From positions 23,935,501 to 23,999,500 of the forward strand of contig CM073887.1 in the NCBI GenBank assembly GCA_037176705.1: a DNA stretch of 64,000 nucleotides, in the 5' to 3' direction. The DNA comes from Molossus alvarezi. Taxonomy: Eukaryota; Chordata; Mammalia; Chiroptera; Molossidae. This document shows positions 22,870-34,205 of the stretch, one piece after another (the stretch's first letter is position 1; the number at the start of each line of letters is the position of its first letter). Under the pieces are notes generated by a model. That model saw nothing but the letters and a program-made list of their open reading frames with translations. It was not told the origin of the DNA and ran no database searches. A program made the position numbers and the translations under genes.

Positions 22870-23312
22870 AGATTATTGTGGGTAGACTTAACCAACAGAA
22901 ATCAGTTCTTAATAAAAAGCAGAAAAATTCCAAGGGAGATTATCCTACTATCCTTGAAGTAGCAAACAACCATGTTGATCCTCCACAGAGAGGATAACAC
23001 GCTAAAAACCCAAGGGTAGCCTTGTGGGGACTCTAGGAGAGTGAGTGGTCCCTGACTGACAGTTAGCAAGGAAAACAAGAACACTTCCTACAAACACAGG
23101 GACTGAATTCTGCAAACCACCAGTGAGCCTGGAAGAAGACCCTGAGCTTCACTCAGATGAGATCTCAGCCCTGGCTGACACCTTGGACTTCATCATGGTA
23201 AGACTCGAGGTCAGGAACCAGCTAAACCATGCTCAGACTCCTGACCACTTGAAAATGTATGACAAACTGCTAAAATTGTGGCCATCTGCAATGCAGCAGT
23301 GAAAAATTAATA
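22870..23312 (+). mobile_element. Probable MaLR-type LTR, 3' part
   Basis: 'gagcctggaagaagaccctg', 'gctgacaccttggacttcat', 'gctaaaccatgctcagactc' and 'gcagtgaaaaattaatacag' follow the 3' half of old ERVL-MaLR-like LTRs (... CCGACACCTTGATTT...GAAAACTAATACA). The 5' part is not recognisable. A SINE is inserted at its end. Confidence 0.42.
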
Positions 23313-23322
23313 CAGTTGACTA

Positions 23323-23568
23323 TGTCCGGCTGGTGTGGTTCACTGGTTGAGCATCGACCCATGCACCGGGAGGGAGGTTGCCAGTTCAATTCCCAATCAG
23401 GGCACATGCCCAGGATGTGGGCCCAATTCCCAGTTAGGGGTATGCAGGAGGTGGCCAATCTATATTCTCTCTCATCAATGTTTCTATCTCTCTCCCTCCT
23501 CTCCCTTCCTCTCTAAAAAAAAAAAAAAAAAAAATCAATAAAAAAAATTTTTTTAATCAATAAAAAAA
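23323..23568 (+). mobile_element. VES SINE, type B, with TSD
   Basis: Core GAGCATCGACCCATGCACCG, B box GTTCAATTCCC, CT tract, then a long A-run and a repeated ATCAATAAAA tail. TSD AATACAGTTGACT / AATACAGATGACT, one mismatch (about 23309 and 23569). Confidence 0.93.
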
Positions 23569-24157
23569 AATACAGATGACTTATCAGATTTGAGGAAACA
23601 TGGTTACATTTTTTTCTCTAAAAGGCTACTAATATTTGCTCTATCATCAAAACAGTTTCTAGTACTTCATGTTATTATGAGTGATAAGATTCAATTTCAC
23701 AAGTCAGCAGAATTAAGAGAATACTATTCTCAAAACTTTATAGGGTAAAAAAATACTTTATATCATCTAAGAATTTATTTCTTCTAACTGGGCATGCAAA
23801 CAATACTACAATCTTATTATATTTGTTTCTGCCTTTCAAAAGCAATGACATAGCCCTCACCTCCTCCCAAAAATCTCAGTCCTTATCCATTTTTAAAGGA
23901 ATAAAAGTAAACTTGAATGTGTGGTAAGAAAAACTAATTTTGAGGTCTAGCATGGTCATATAATTTTGGGCAATCATCTAACTTCTAAGAATCTCAGGGA
24001 TGTCAGCTACTTTAAAAAAAAGAAATAATAGACATTTCAATAAAATCTGGAGTGTAATTAAGAGAAAAAATACATATATACATACATACATACATACATG
24101 TATAAATGAATAATAACATATGCTCTGCCAACCTTAGAGTATATAATAAATGCCATT
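23569..24157. other. No gene; small TACA microsatellite
   Basis: Unique-looking AT-rich DNA; a (CATA)n tract sits at about 24072-24103. Confidence 0.4.
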
Positions 24158-24173
24158 GAAAATAGCCTGCATT

Positions 24174-24304
24174 GTAATGTGTAACCAACTGACACAGACA
24201 ACAATGCTGGGGTAGAAGGTGGGGAGAGCAGGATCGGGAGGAGGGTGTCTAGGGGGGAAAAAAGAGAAACATCTATAACAAAAATAAATAAAAATTGTGA
24301 AAAA
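24174..24304 (+). mobile_element. 5'-truncated L1/HAL1 3' end with perfect 16-bp TSD
   Basis: TSD GAAAATAGCCTGCATT is exact (24158-24173, 24305-24320). The body has 'aaccaactgacacagacaac', 'gtagaaggtggggagagcag', 'ggaggagggtgtctag' and 'gagaaacatctataac', then an A-rich tail. Same 3' end type as 14518-14664 and the copy at 52681. Confidence 0.87.
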
Positions 24305-24396
24305 GAAAATAGCCTGCATTTCTATAGATCTTATTGTGTGCCAGGCACTGTCCTACAAATAACATATCAGAAATTTACTTACAGAGGATAAATATA

Positions 24397-24645
24397 GTAT
24401 AGAATAGTGATTAAGGTCCCAGGTTCTAGAACCAGACTGCTCAGATAAAATCTTTGTTCCACTAGTAACTAAAGGTGAGATCCTGAGCATGTTTAACTTT
24501 CTCTTTGCCAAATTTTCAGCTCTAAAATAGGGACATTAAGAATACTTATCTCAGAGGGCTATCATGAGGATAGAATGACTTAATACATAAAGAGGACACT
24601 GAAGCGTACTTGGCACATATTTAGTACTTGAATGTTGATATCAAT
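24397..24645 (+). mobile_element. MIR SINE
   Basis: Order of MIR: 'tatagaatagtgattaaggt', 'ttctagaaccagactgct', the core 'aaattttcagctctaaaata', 'gagggctatcatgaggatag' and 'cttggcacatatttagta'. Old tRNA-derived mammalian SINE. Confidence 0.85.
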
Positions 24646-24840
24646 ATTATTTGTATAATAGTAGCATATTAACATTCACTTCTAGGAAAAGCAACCTGTG
24701 TTAGACAATATAAAAGACCACTAACAAGCATAAAACCTAGAATCCTAAACTCCTGATATGATTATCTGATTCCCTGCACCCAACCCCCAACTCCTAAATT
24801 CTTTTTTACCAAAATTAAATTATTTAACTTAGGCATTTTT

Positions 24841-25078
24841 TTAAAATATTTTTTCTTTATTGATTTTAGAAAAAGAGGAGAGTAAGGGAGGGAGGGAGGG
24901 AGGGAGGGAGGGAGAGAGAGAGGGACATCGATGAAAGAGAACATTGACTGACTGCCTCCTACATGCCCCTCACTGGGGATTTGGCCCACATCCTGGGCAC
25001 ATGCCCTGACCGGGAATCAAACCAGCAACCTCTTGGTGCATGAGTCAATGCTCAACCAGTGAGCCACACCGGCCAGGC
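24841..25078 (-). mobile_element. VES SINE, type B, perfect 16-bp TSD
   Basis: Reverse copy with (GGGA)n at 24884-24915, B-box complement GGGAATCAAACC and GAGCCACACCGGCCAGGC at the element's 5' end. TSD TAACTTAGGCATTTTT exact (24825-24840, 25079-25094). Confidence 0.95.
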
Positions 25079-25094
25079 TAACTTAGGCATTTTT

Positions 25095-26100
25095 AATCTT
25101 TATTAGAACATCATTCAGCACACTGCTCAGTGTTTGCATAAAACTGTTGATAAAATTTTATAAAAGCATAAAATTAAAATTCAGGAAGGGGAAAAGTTCA
25201 AATGTATATAGCTCTGGTTACACATACAGTGTTTAAAATGCAACCAAGAGGAAAAAGAAAATCTTTTAAGGAACATGTTTAAAGGCCAATATCCAGAATC
25301 AGCTCTCTTTAAGGTAACAAAATAGAACTATGAAAACTATTTAAATCTCATAATTAACAAATAAAAATCACACTGCACAGATGTCAAAACTATATTCTCA
25401 CTGTATTTATTAAATGTAAAATATCTATAAATAATCCCACTGAATACGAATAGACCTGTATGAAGAATGGAAAAGAGGAAAAAGAATTTTTTTAATGACA
25501 AACACCACCTCAGCAAACAAAACTAGTTTAAGAAATCACATAAAGGAAACACTCCACAAATAACCCACAAATAACCATTGACTTAAATTATGTATACCTT
25601 AGAGACTAACAAATGTTCTGCTATACCTTCCAAGTATGCCAAATCATAGGTTTTTAAATCCTAAATAATATATTTCAGGGGCTCATCCCCTAAACAAGAA
25701 TCTCTTTCAAAAGATTTAACTGTAACTACAAAACACATTTTACACATAGAAAAAATTTGTAAATAGTACCTTGCTCCCCCATCTTTTAGACAGATTTTAC
25801 CTAGACAAATTTATACTGTTAAAGATGTATCTGGGACACCTGTCCTGATGGTGATACCAAGAGCAAGACTAAATTTAATAAAAAAAATGCAGGTCAGTGT
25901 AAGTCAGTTAAAATTACAGGCTTAAATCTCATAATTATTTTGTATAAGAACATAAACCTGGGAATTGCTTCTCCACGAGTCTGTTAATCTTTTTCCTTCT
26001 AACATCTATACAGGAAGAAATCCTATCATTTCCCCCTCCTTTCTCAGTATAACCAATGACTTCCTATTTTCAATATAAAACTCCACTGCAACTTAACAAG
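25095..26100. other. No gene or recognised repeat seen
   Basis: AT-rich, probably unique DNA without an exon-like frame. Confidence 0.4.
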
Positions 26101-26102
26101 CA

Positions 26103-26370
26103 GCATGCATGGTAATGAAAAGCATAGATCACAGAGTCAGATGAATCTGGATTTGAATCCCACTTCTGTGAGTTCAGATTCCTAGCTATATGTTCTTGGA
26201 GAGTTCAGATTCCTAGCTATATGTTCTTGGAAAATTCTATGAATCTACTTCTTCTGCCATAAAACAGGTTTATCAATACCTATTTCATAGGGACTATTGT
26301 GAGGAATAAAACGATGCATGTAAAAAACCTTAGCACAGTGCCTGACATAAAATAAATAGTACATAAGTGG
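26103..26370 (+). mobile_element. MIR SINE with an internal 31-bp tandem duplication
   Basis: MIR order: 'gaaaagcatagatcacagag', 'gatttgaatcccacttctgt', 'tctgccataaaacaggttta', 'ggactattgtgaggaataaa', 'cttagcacagtgcctgacat'. Inside, the 31 bases at 26170-26200 are repeated exactly at 26201-26231, which is not part of the MIR consensus. Confidence 0.87.
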
Positions 26371-26474
26371 TAATGTTGATCAAAACAATAATTATCAAAT
26401 TATCAAATCAATATTCTTATATTCTAGATTCATACCCCTCTCCTTCCTAGATAATTCTTCATAAATAAGTGGGG

Positions 26475-26696
26475 CAGCCCTGGCTAGTGTGGGTCACTTG
26501 GGCTGGAGCATCATTCCATGCACCAAAAGGTTATGAGTTCGCCCTGGCCAGTTTGGCTCAACAATTAGAGCTTCGGCCTGCAGACCAGAGTCCCAGGTTT
26601 GGTTCCCGCTAAGGGCATGTACCTCGGCTGCAGTTTGTCCCTGGCCCAGTTGGGGTCGTGTGAGTGGCAATCACTGCATGTGTCTCTCTTGCATCG

Positions 26697-26735
<39 letters not shown>

Positions 26736-26981
26736 CCCCCCCCTTCCCTCCCTCCCGCTTTATCTGCAGATAAATGCAAAAATGTCCTTGGATCAGGATT
26801 AAAAAAATAAGAGGTGGTGGGTTTGACTCCTGGTTGGGGCACATACCTAGGTTGCAGGTTCAATCCCCAGTCAGGGCATGTAAGGGAGACAACCAATCGA
26901 TGTTTCTCTTGCACATCAATGTTTCTCTCTCTCTTTCTCTCTTAAATCAATGCATCTCCTTGGGTGAATATTTAAAAAGTA
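26475..26981 (+). mobile_element. VES SINE interrupted by a second SINE (nested pair)
   Basis: The host SINE covers 26475-26540 and 26811-26981: head AGCCCTGGCTAGTGTGGGTC, interrupted at its B box, then resuming with GGGTTTGACTCCTGGTTGGG, CAGGTTCAATCCCCAGTC and a short tail. Host TSD AAATAAGTGGGG / AAATAACTGGGG (26463-26474, 26982-26993). Confidence 0.87.
26541..26810 (+). mobile_element. VES SINE, type A, inserted inside another SINE
   Basis: Complete type A copy: GCCCTGGCCAGTTTGGCTCA head, B box GGTTTGGTTCC, long (CT)n then poly-C at 26711-26742, end TGTCCTTGGATCAGGATTAA. Its insertion point is in the B-box region of the host. Confidence 0.92.
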
Positions 26982-26989
26982 AAATAACT

Positions 26990-27470
26990 GGGGAAGCTCT
27001 CAGGTAAAAATCAATCATCACCAAAAGAAAAAAAGACCCAACCTAGTACAGGCACCTTCCTTGCCTTCTCTCTCTCCCATGCTTCAATAGCATCAGTCAT
27101 TATCCATTCTTGAGAGTAAATATGTACTCACTCTGCTTGAGCCCAAATGTGCAGAGGCCTTACTTAACAATTTTACTTAATAACAGCTCATCCAAAATGT
27201 AAGATTAATATTAAACATTCATCTTTCCAACAAGCTCAATACTAAAATGGGCCCACAGATAAAAAAGGAATCAACCCAAAGCATCTTTCAAAAAGTATTT
27301 GTTGGATCAAAAGTCTCATCACTGAACCAAGAAAAAGGTAGACTCTACCTAATGCATCCTATGTACCAAATATCTAGGCTGTTTTACTTCTAGGATATGC
27401 TTTCTTGGAATGCAAAAGAAGAAAGTTCATGTGGAACCCTATCAACTAATGGAACTGACTTCTATTCATT
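26990..27470. other. No gene or recognised repeat seen
   Basis: Unique-looking DNA; nothing assignable. Confidence 0.35.
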
Positions 27471-27540
27471 AAAATAAATAATTGTTGAACACTAAGCACT
27501 TGGTAACAAAGGTGACAAGATAATATCTTATCTTGTCCTC

Positions 27541-27713
27541 ACCCTGGCCACATAGCTCAGTTGGTTAGAACGTTGTCCCAATACTCCAAGGTTGTAGGTT
27601 TGATTCCCTGGTCAGGACACATACAAGAATCAATCAATGAATGCACTAATAAGTGGAACAATAAATCTATGTTTCTCTCTCTCTCTCCTTCTCATTAAAA
27701 ATCAATTTAAAAA
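27541..27713 (+). mobile_element. tRNA-derived SINE, divergent VES-like copy
   Basis: A box TAGCTCAGTTGGTTAGAACG and B box GGTTTGATTCCC are near-perfect tRNA promoter motifs. The middle is shortened and unlike types A or B. Ends (CT)n and AAAAATCAATTT. Could be an older VES-related subfamily. Confidence 0.8.
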
Positions 27714-27789
27714 AATAATATCCTCCTCCTATAGATCCTATTTAAAAACCTTCCCAGTTTTTTTTTCTTCCATTCATTTGTTAACAGAG

Positions 27790-28100
27790 TATATGTCTAC
27801 TACGTAGCAGAAAATGTTAGGCACTTGGAGGGTGGAGATATTAACTGAAAAGATAAATAAGACACAACACTTGTCTTCAAAGAACTGACAGACCACTATA
27901 AAAGAAAAATTCAAGTAATTATTTTAAGTGCTATAAAAGCTACATAGATACCTGTGGGTAACCAGAAGGAAATACAACTCATTCTACTTATATAAATCAG
28001 GACTATCTTCCTAGAGGAGATGATATTTGAATCTTAAGAGATAAGTATTTCACAAATGAAAGGGAAAAAAATACTCCAGGAAGAGGAAATAATGAAGTGC
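27790..28100 (+). repeat. Unnamed ancient interspersed repeat, copy 3 of 3
   Basis: Theme 'cttgtcttcaaagaactgac', 'ttaagtgctataaaagctac', 'tcttcctagaggagatgata...tgaatcttaagaga', 'ccaggaagaggaaataatga'. It shares its layout with the copies at 7385 and 10100. Family unknown to me. Confidence 0.42.
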
Positions 28101-28135
28101 AGAGACAAATTATACATGAAGATATACATATGAAT

Positions 28136-28160
28136 ACACACACACACACACACACACACA
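28136..28160. repeat. (CA)n microsatellite
   Basis: About 12 CA units, uninterrupted. Confidence 0.97.
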
Positions 28161-28164
28161 TTAA

Positions 28165-28985
28165 AATGTATATGTGTTGTATATACATGGGTATACAGTT
28201 AGTGTTTAGATATAAGTGAAGGAAGTTGTCTGAACTATATAACACAGAAAATTATGTGACTATTTTCCCATTTCTCCCAAAGATGTATACAACTAATAGC
28301 ATTTAATTTTCTCCAGTAAATAAAGGGCTAATGCAGGGAGGTTTGAATGGCAGACCAAATCATGGACTAGAAGGGCTCTCCCCTATGCAAAGTGTGCATT
28401 CAGGTAGGAAAATAAAGGATGGTAGCAAAGAAATCAATGTAGAGGCTCCAGGGAATGGGAAGGGCTCCATTTCAAACAGAGAGAAAAAGGGGAGAGAAAA
28501 ACAAGACCCCATGTTAAAGAGCAATCAACTTGGTGAGTGATAACACGTAAAGGGTGTGAGGGAAATAGGACAAGATCCTAGTGGTCTCTCAATAGATCAT
28601 TCCATTAATCTTGAGACTTCCTTTTTCCATTAGTGTGTATTTGACTTTATGAATATTTACACATATGGCACTCACATCTCTTAAGCCCCCTAACCCTTGA
28701 TATACTTTTACATGAATCATTTGCCACTATAAAAAAGAAAATCCACCTAGAAAGTTTTCCTAGTTTCTGAGTGAGTTTAAACACTCTTGGATTACATTTG
28801 GAGTGACTATGATATAACTTTTTCTAAAAATTATAAAATCAATTCACTTTCCTTTATGTCTATTTTTAAAACGAAAGTTAAATGAGCCTATTCCATATCT
28901 ATGACTTATTTTTATCAATAATCATTATTTATACAGAACCTAACCGGCAAAGTTCCTTACGCAAAGAAAATATTCAAATAAGGAA
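28165..28985. other. No gene or recognised repeat seen
   Basis: Mixed unique DNA. The open frame at 28331-28540 has no features of an exon and lies in A/G-rich sequence. Confidence 0.35.
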
Positions 28986-28992
28986 CAGAGAG

Positions 28993-29181
28993 CAGTGTTT
29001 CCCAACCCTGGCACTATTGACATTTTGGACCAGATAATCCTTTGTTGTGGGGCACTGTCCTGTACATCATTTCTACCTGACTTCTGCCCACTAGATACTA
29101 GCAGCACCCCCATATAAATACACCTCCCCCAAGTTGTGACCCTCGAAAACATCTCTGGATATTGCCAAATATTCTCTGGGG
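28993..29181 (+). mobile_element. Old hAT-type MITE (MER-like)
   Basis: Begins CAGTGTTTCCCAACCCTGGC, then 'actattgacattttggacca', 'ctttgttgtggggcactgtc', 'ctagatactagcagcacccc', 'gttgtgaccctcgaaaacat' and 'ggatattgccaaatattctc'. This is the theme of a common old mammalian hAT element starting CAGTGGTTCTCAACCCTGGC. Its far inverted end is missing, where a MIR starts. Subfamily not assigned. Confidence 0.7.
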
Positions 29182-29183
29182 CC

Positions 29184-29412
29184 ATTATGTGCCAGGCACT
29201 GTTCAGCGCTTCTTACCTATTATTTCATTTAACCTAACAACACAGTATCCATGAGGTAGTTGTTGTTTTCCCCATCTTACAAATTAAGAAAATGAAGCCA
29301 AAAGAGATAAGCAATTTGCCAAAAGTCAACCAATAAGTGTGGTAGTCAGTATCTGAACCCACACAATAGTGACTTGAGTCCCCTGCTCTAATCACCATTA
29401 AACCATCTCTTA
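29184..29412 (-). mobile_element. MIR SINE
   Basis: Complement-orientation MIR: 'attatgtgccaggcactgtt', 'tatttcatttaacctaacaa', 'gcaatttgccaaaagtcaac' and 'cccctgctctaatcaccatt'. Confidence 0.85.
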
Positions 29413-29609
29413 TTAATACCTCAGCCTTTATCATCTGATAACTGGAAAGTAGTATTTGACTCTCATCCTGGAAATAAAAACTAAAATTATCCACACAAAT
29501 TGAAGTTAAAAGGCTCACAACCTCAATTCAGGATAAATTAACAAGTATTTTTTAAGTACTGACTGTATGCCTAATACCAACTTTAAGTACTAGAGTGGTT
29601 CAAAGAAAA

Positions 29610-29730
29610 GAAAAATGCCATTTACTAAGGATTTGGCTCAGGGCCTTTTTCAAACATTATCTGTCTGAAATCTTACAACACCCCTGTGATATAGGTATCT
29701 TTTTTTCAAATGAAGAAGCTAGGGCTTGGA
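29610..29730 (-). mobile_element. MIR fragment
   Basis: 'cttacaacacccctgtgata', 'ggtatctttttttcaaatga' and 'agaagctagggcttgg' match the middle of a reversed MIR. Confidence 0.55.
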
Positions 29731-29984
29731 ATAAAAAAGTGGTCCCTGACATAAAAGGGATTACAATCTCATTGAAGAGACCAAAAAAAGAATTAAAGAA
29801 AAGGCAGCAAATAAGCAAGTTAAATACCTCAGTTAATAATACACCGGACGTGTGAATAGAAAATAGGTGATGGGAAAGTGTACAGTTAAGGAATACTTCG
29901 CAAAAGAGATTTCTAATATCCTCTCTTAAGAAATGACATGGATGAGCAAAAGGTGAGAAGCTGGGGAGGAGCCACACATCTATA

Positions 29985-30178
29985 AACTATATAAAACCTG
30001 TGATGCACTCAATCCTCTTAACTACCACATGAGAGGTCGGTACTAACTATTATTACCATCCCAGCTTTCCGGAAACACACACAGAATATACAACTTGTCC
30101 AAAAACAAGTTGTCCACAAAGCAACACAGTTGAAACCCGGGTCTATCAACCTCAAAGCTTTCCTCAACAGCTATGTCA
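29985..30178 (-). mobile_element. MIR fragment
   Basis: 'aatcctcttaactaccacat', 'tattattaccatcccag', 'acttgtccaaaaac' and 'gttgaaacccgggtctatca' follow reversed MIR, with the pol III B-box part near the end. Confidence 0.65.
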
Positions 30179-30184
30179 CATATA

Positions 30185-32045
30185 TAGAATGATAAACAAC
30201 TTTCTTAGGCTAAGCTTGAGAAATGTGGCCAATGAGAAAAAAAGGACAACAAAACAAGACCAAAAAAACAAACAAACTCCAATGTAGTTAAACACCCTTC
30301 GTGAGTCCTTCCTCCTATTAGGAATTATGGAAAATTTCCCACACACTAATTATCCCATGCAGATTAAAATTGCGATGGTTTTTAAAGAATCTAGATGTTG
30401 AAAAGCTAGGAACTAGAGTCAATCATCTAATCAACATTTCAAAGGATGGAAGATAACAAGTGGTAACACCCCACATCCACAACCCAAAGAAATAACAGGG
30501 TGTGACCTCTGACTAAGACTGACCTCAAAACTTCCGGAGCCACTGTCCCCAGTATCTGCCTCTTCCCTCACTCCTTTGCTGTGTGTCTCTCCCCTCCTTG
30601 GTATATCCCATCTCTCCTACTAAATGGCCTTTACAAAAAAACTGAAATTTTGTTACCTTCTGCTCTAGTCTAGTAAGTTAAAATTTGAGTGTTTCTCAAA
30701 CGAAAAAATTCTACCTGTGTAATACTAAATAAAAAAGTTCCCCCACTCATTATAGCAGCATTCCAAAGTTTCTATTACCAAATTCACAGTAGTCAATTTA
30801 GAACCACCAATCATGCAAAAGAAAACTAATGACCTACATACTTATCTAACCTTCTGGCATTATTGCCTACATAACAAATAAGCAGGAAGAAATTAAACAC
30901 ACTAGAGAGACTATGCTCTTCTCCCATCTATCCAGTAACCTATTCATAATTATAAAATTCTGTTTTGAAAATCTCTAAAATGGAAAGAAGCATAATTCCA
31001 TCATTACCAACAAAGAAAAATACTGAATTTTTTTAAAAACTAGAATATTCATTAAATTAACCACTTAACCAGAGATCCACTAATATTTAAACCAATCTAA
31101 TTTCTGCATGTACACCAAAATCTAAAGCAAACTTGCCTTGAAAGAAGAAATTAGAGAATAAGGACAAGAGCTGGCAAGAAAATCAATGCCAAGATATATT
31201 TCAATCTTTCCTTTCTGCCTGTAGTTTTTCAAAATACACTTTTCTTAAATATACAGTTCTAATAAATAAACATATTATGAAGGCATAGTCAAATTGTTCT
31301 CAAAATAAATACTTTCCAAAGACAAAAACTATCAAGAAGGATTTATTTTTTATATTGGCCAATAGAATGCTAATTACGCCAAACATGAAGGAAATGTTAT
31401 TTCTAAAACTGATCTTGTATTTAATAAATGTTAAGCATAAAAGAGGAATATCAAACACTAACACAGCTAACACACTCTAATTATTTTAGGAAAATGAGAA
31501 AATTAAAATAGAATCACCTAAATAAAATTCCTTCAATCTTAATTTGAGATGAGATGTAATAATACAGATAAAACTTATTAAACTTCTTCACAATTTATTT
31601 AACACTTTTTATTCCCAACAGCTAAAGAGATGGACAGTTAAAACACTTGACAACTGAATTACATCCTGACATTTCTAAATTGACAATTTACACCACCACT
31701 ACTTTCAGAGATAAACAAACAAATTATTTTAAGAAGTCCTTTCGGATCTAAACTCTACTGAGGTCTATGGAAACTAATTCAAATCCCGGTTGTGTTCAAA
31801 TAAGTCTTTCTTTTCTATAAATAATAAATACAGTAGTTCTGCCATTTCTCTAGCTTTTCAAAAAAAAAAATTTTTAATGTTAATGAATCATATACTGGTT
31901 CAGATACTTTTGAAAACACTGCAGAATTACTTCAGTATTATTTGTCAAACTCAAGAGCTGAAATGAAATGTTGGGCAACATAAAACTTGACTTAGCCTTC
32001 TGTCCATATCACACTTTAAAAGATTTTAACTTAACACATTAACAG
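30185..32045. other. Long stretch with no gene or recognised repeat
   Basis: AT-rich, probably unique non-coding DNA. Many stops in all frames. No splice-flanked exon could be picked out by eye. Confidence 0.4.
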
Positions 32046-32049
32046 TGAT

Positions 32050-32270
32050 TGGTCACATTACTACATGCCAGGCACTGGACTAAGAGCTTTGCACATGTTT
32101 TGTATCATCTCATTTAATCCTAACAACAACCCTGTAAAAGACATGATTTTCCCCATCAACAGGTGATACAGCTAATATTAGAAGGATAAATAGCTTATCC
32201 AAAGCTATGTAGCTAAGAAATGAACTGCCTAACAAATGAGTCTTCTGCCTCCATAGTCTGACTATATTTT
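32050..32270 (-). mobile_element. MIR SINE
   Basis: 'actacatgccaggcactgga', 'ctcatttaatcctaacaaca', 'agctaatattagaaggata' and 'tagcttatccaaagctatgt' match reversed MIR. Confidence 0.82.
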
Positions 32271-32527
32271 GTTAGGGAAATGAGAAGTGATTTAGCAGCA
32301 TGTTGCTGGCTTCAAGTATGCACAATACTTTCAACCATTACATAGTTAGAAGTTATTAGTGAAGCAACTCCTTCTCAGATCTACAGAATGTCATGCAAAG
32401 GTCTATTATTTATTGCCCCTTACACAGCCCTACAAAACATAACCATCGTAAAAGTCTGATAAGATAAACATTCTTCCAAAACCAAACCAGCAATTTGCCA
32501 TGAGATTTCACATTTGGCACTAATATA

Positions 32528-32872
32528 CAGATGCTCCTTGACTTATGGTGGGGTTATGTCCTGATAAACCCATTATAAGTAAAAAAAAAAATAAAAAAAA
32601 AAAATGCATTTACTACTCCTAACCTACCAAACATTGTAGCTTAGCCTAGCCTACCTTAAACATGCTCAGATCACATTAGCCTACAGTGTGGTAAAAATCA
32701 TCTCATTGCCGCTGTCCAGCACCACAAGAGAGTATCACACCACTTATCGCTACCCTAGAAAAATATCAAAATTCAAAACTCAAAAACTGATCACGACTGA
32801 ATGCATATTGTTTTTGCACCATTATAAAGTTGAAAAGTCTAAGACACATCATTGTAAGTCAGAGAATATCTG
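32528..32872. mobile_element. Tigger-type (pogo) MITE, 345 bp, flanked by TA
   Basis: Ends CAGATGCTCCTTGACTTATG and (complement) CAGATATTCTCTGACTTACA with TA at 32526-32527 and 32873-32874. Interior 'cttagcctagcctaccttaa' and 'catgctcagatcacattagc' are typical of this widespread mammalian Tigger derivative. No coding part. Confidence 0.85.
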
Positions 32873-32879
32873 TATATTG

Positions 32880-33970
32880 ATGGGTTCGTTCAAGATGCTG
32901 TGTAATGAATAAGCAAAAAGAAAACAGTAGCTTATCCAATGGTGAACCTCTCAAAGGAAGGGCTAAGTGACATTTAAAATTTTTGCACTATATTTTAATA
33001 TTTCCTAAATTCTAGCGCAGTTACACAGAAAGGAGAACTTGGCATAATACACTAGGTACGTGCACACACAGACACACTCACAACATGCTATTTCCTTCCT
33101 AAATCCACCCAGGTTTCCAAGTAGCATCTTTCAGCTGGAAAGAGGGCAGAAGAGACACAGCACAGCAACAAAAACTGCATAATATCTGGCTGATCCACAA
33201 GCTATCCCTTAGATGATGGGGAAGGAGCAAAAGGTAAGATACTAAAGCAATAAAGTCTCTTGTGCATTCTTGTTTACTGTCGTTCTGCTGCCTGCATTGC
33301 AGCTACAACACAAATGTAGGCTCTCATATTTTCTTGTATTAGCTTGCTGTTTTAGAGAAATCAGTGTTACTCAGAAATTTTAAAGGAACGTTTTAGAAAA
33401 ATGGTTAAATATTAGTTTGTCATTCACTGTCCAGATCAAGTACAGATGTTCCCTCAAATATTTCACAATCCTGGAACTGTAAATATACTTGTGTGTAAAA
33501 GTATAATTATTAGAAAATATATATCCGATAGAGTTCAGGAAATGTCATATATATTTAGAAAATATACTCTAAACGCACTGTGAAAGGTATCAAGAGAAAG
33601 TATCATTGAGGTATCAGGAGAAAATGACAAAAATCTAAAAAGCACATTAATACATAAGACAGACTGATTTTATACATAGTGGGGAAAGTCTCAAAGTAGG
33701 AAGATTTAACAGCTAGAGTTCATAATTTCAAAGTAACTTCAGTCATCTGTTTGTAATGACAATTCAGCTACACTTAAAAAAATACACCACTCTCTTTCCT
33801 GGTCCATGGAAAGTGTCACCAATATAGAACATTTCTACTCAGAATATTTGCAGATATGAGATGAATACCTCATTATCTCTTAATTGTCACCCATCCTTAA
33901 GCTTGAGAAAATGATAAAAATTACATGAAAGGGCAAAAAATTAAATTGAAGATTTTTAAAAGAATAAGGG
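32880..33970. other. No gene or recognised repeat seen
   Basis: AT-rich, presumably unique DNA. Confidence 0.4.
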
Positions 33971-33974
33971 AAGA

Positions 33975-34205
33975 GCCCTGGCCGTTTGGCTCAGCGGTTG
34001 GAGCATTGGCACACAGACCGAAGGGACTCAGGTTCGATTCCCAGTCAGGGGCATGTACTGGGTTGCAGGTTTGATCTGAGGCCCCAATTGGGATTGTGTG
34101 GAAGCTGGCCAATTGATATGTCTCTTCCCCCTCTCCCTTTCTGCTCTATCTAAAAAAAAAAAAAAAAATCAATGGAAAGATATCCTCTGGTGAGGATTAA
34201 CAAAA
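33975..34205 (+). mobile_element. VES SINE, variant with two B-box-like motifs
   Basis: Head CCCTGGCCGTTTGGCTCAGC, B box GGTTCGATTCCC, then a second motif GTTGCAGGTTTGATC. Tail 'gatatcctctggtgaggatt'. AGAATAAGG at left and AGAATAAAG at right may be the TSD. Confidence 0.9.
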
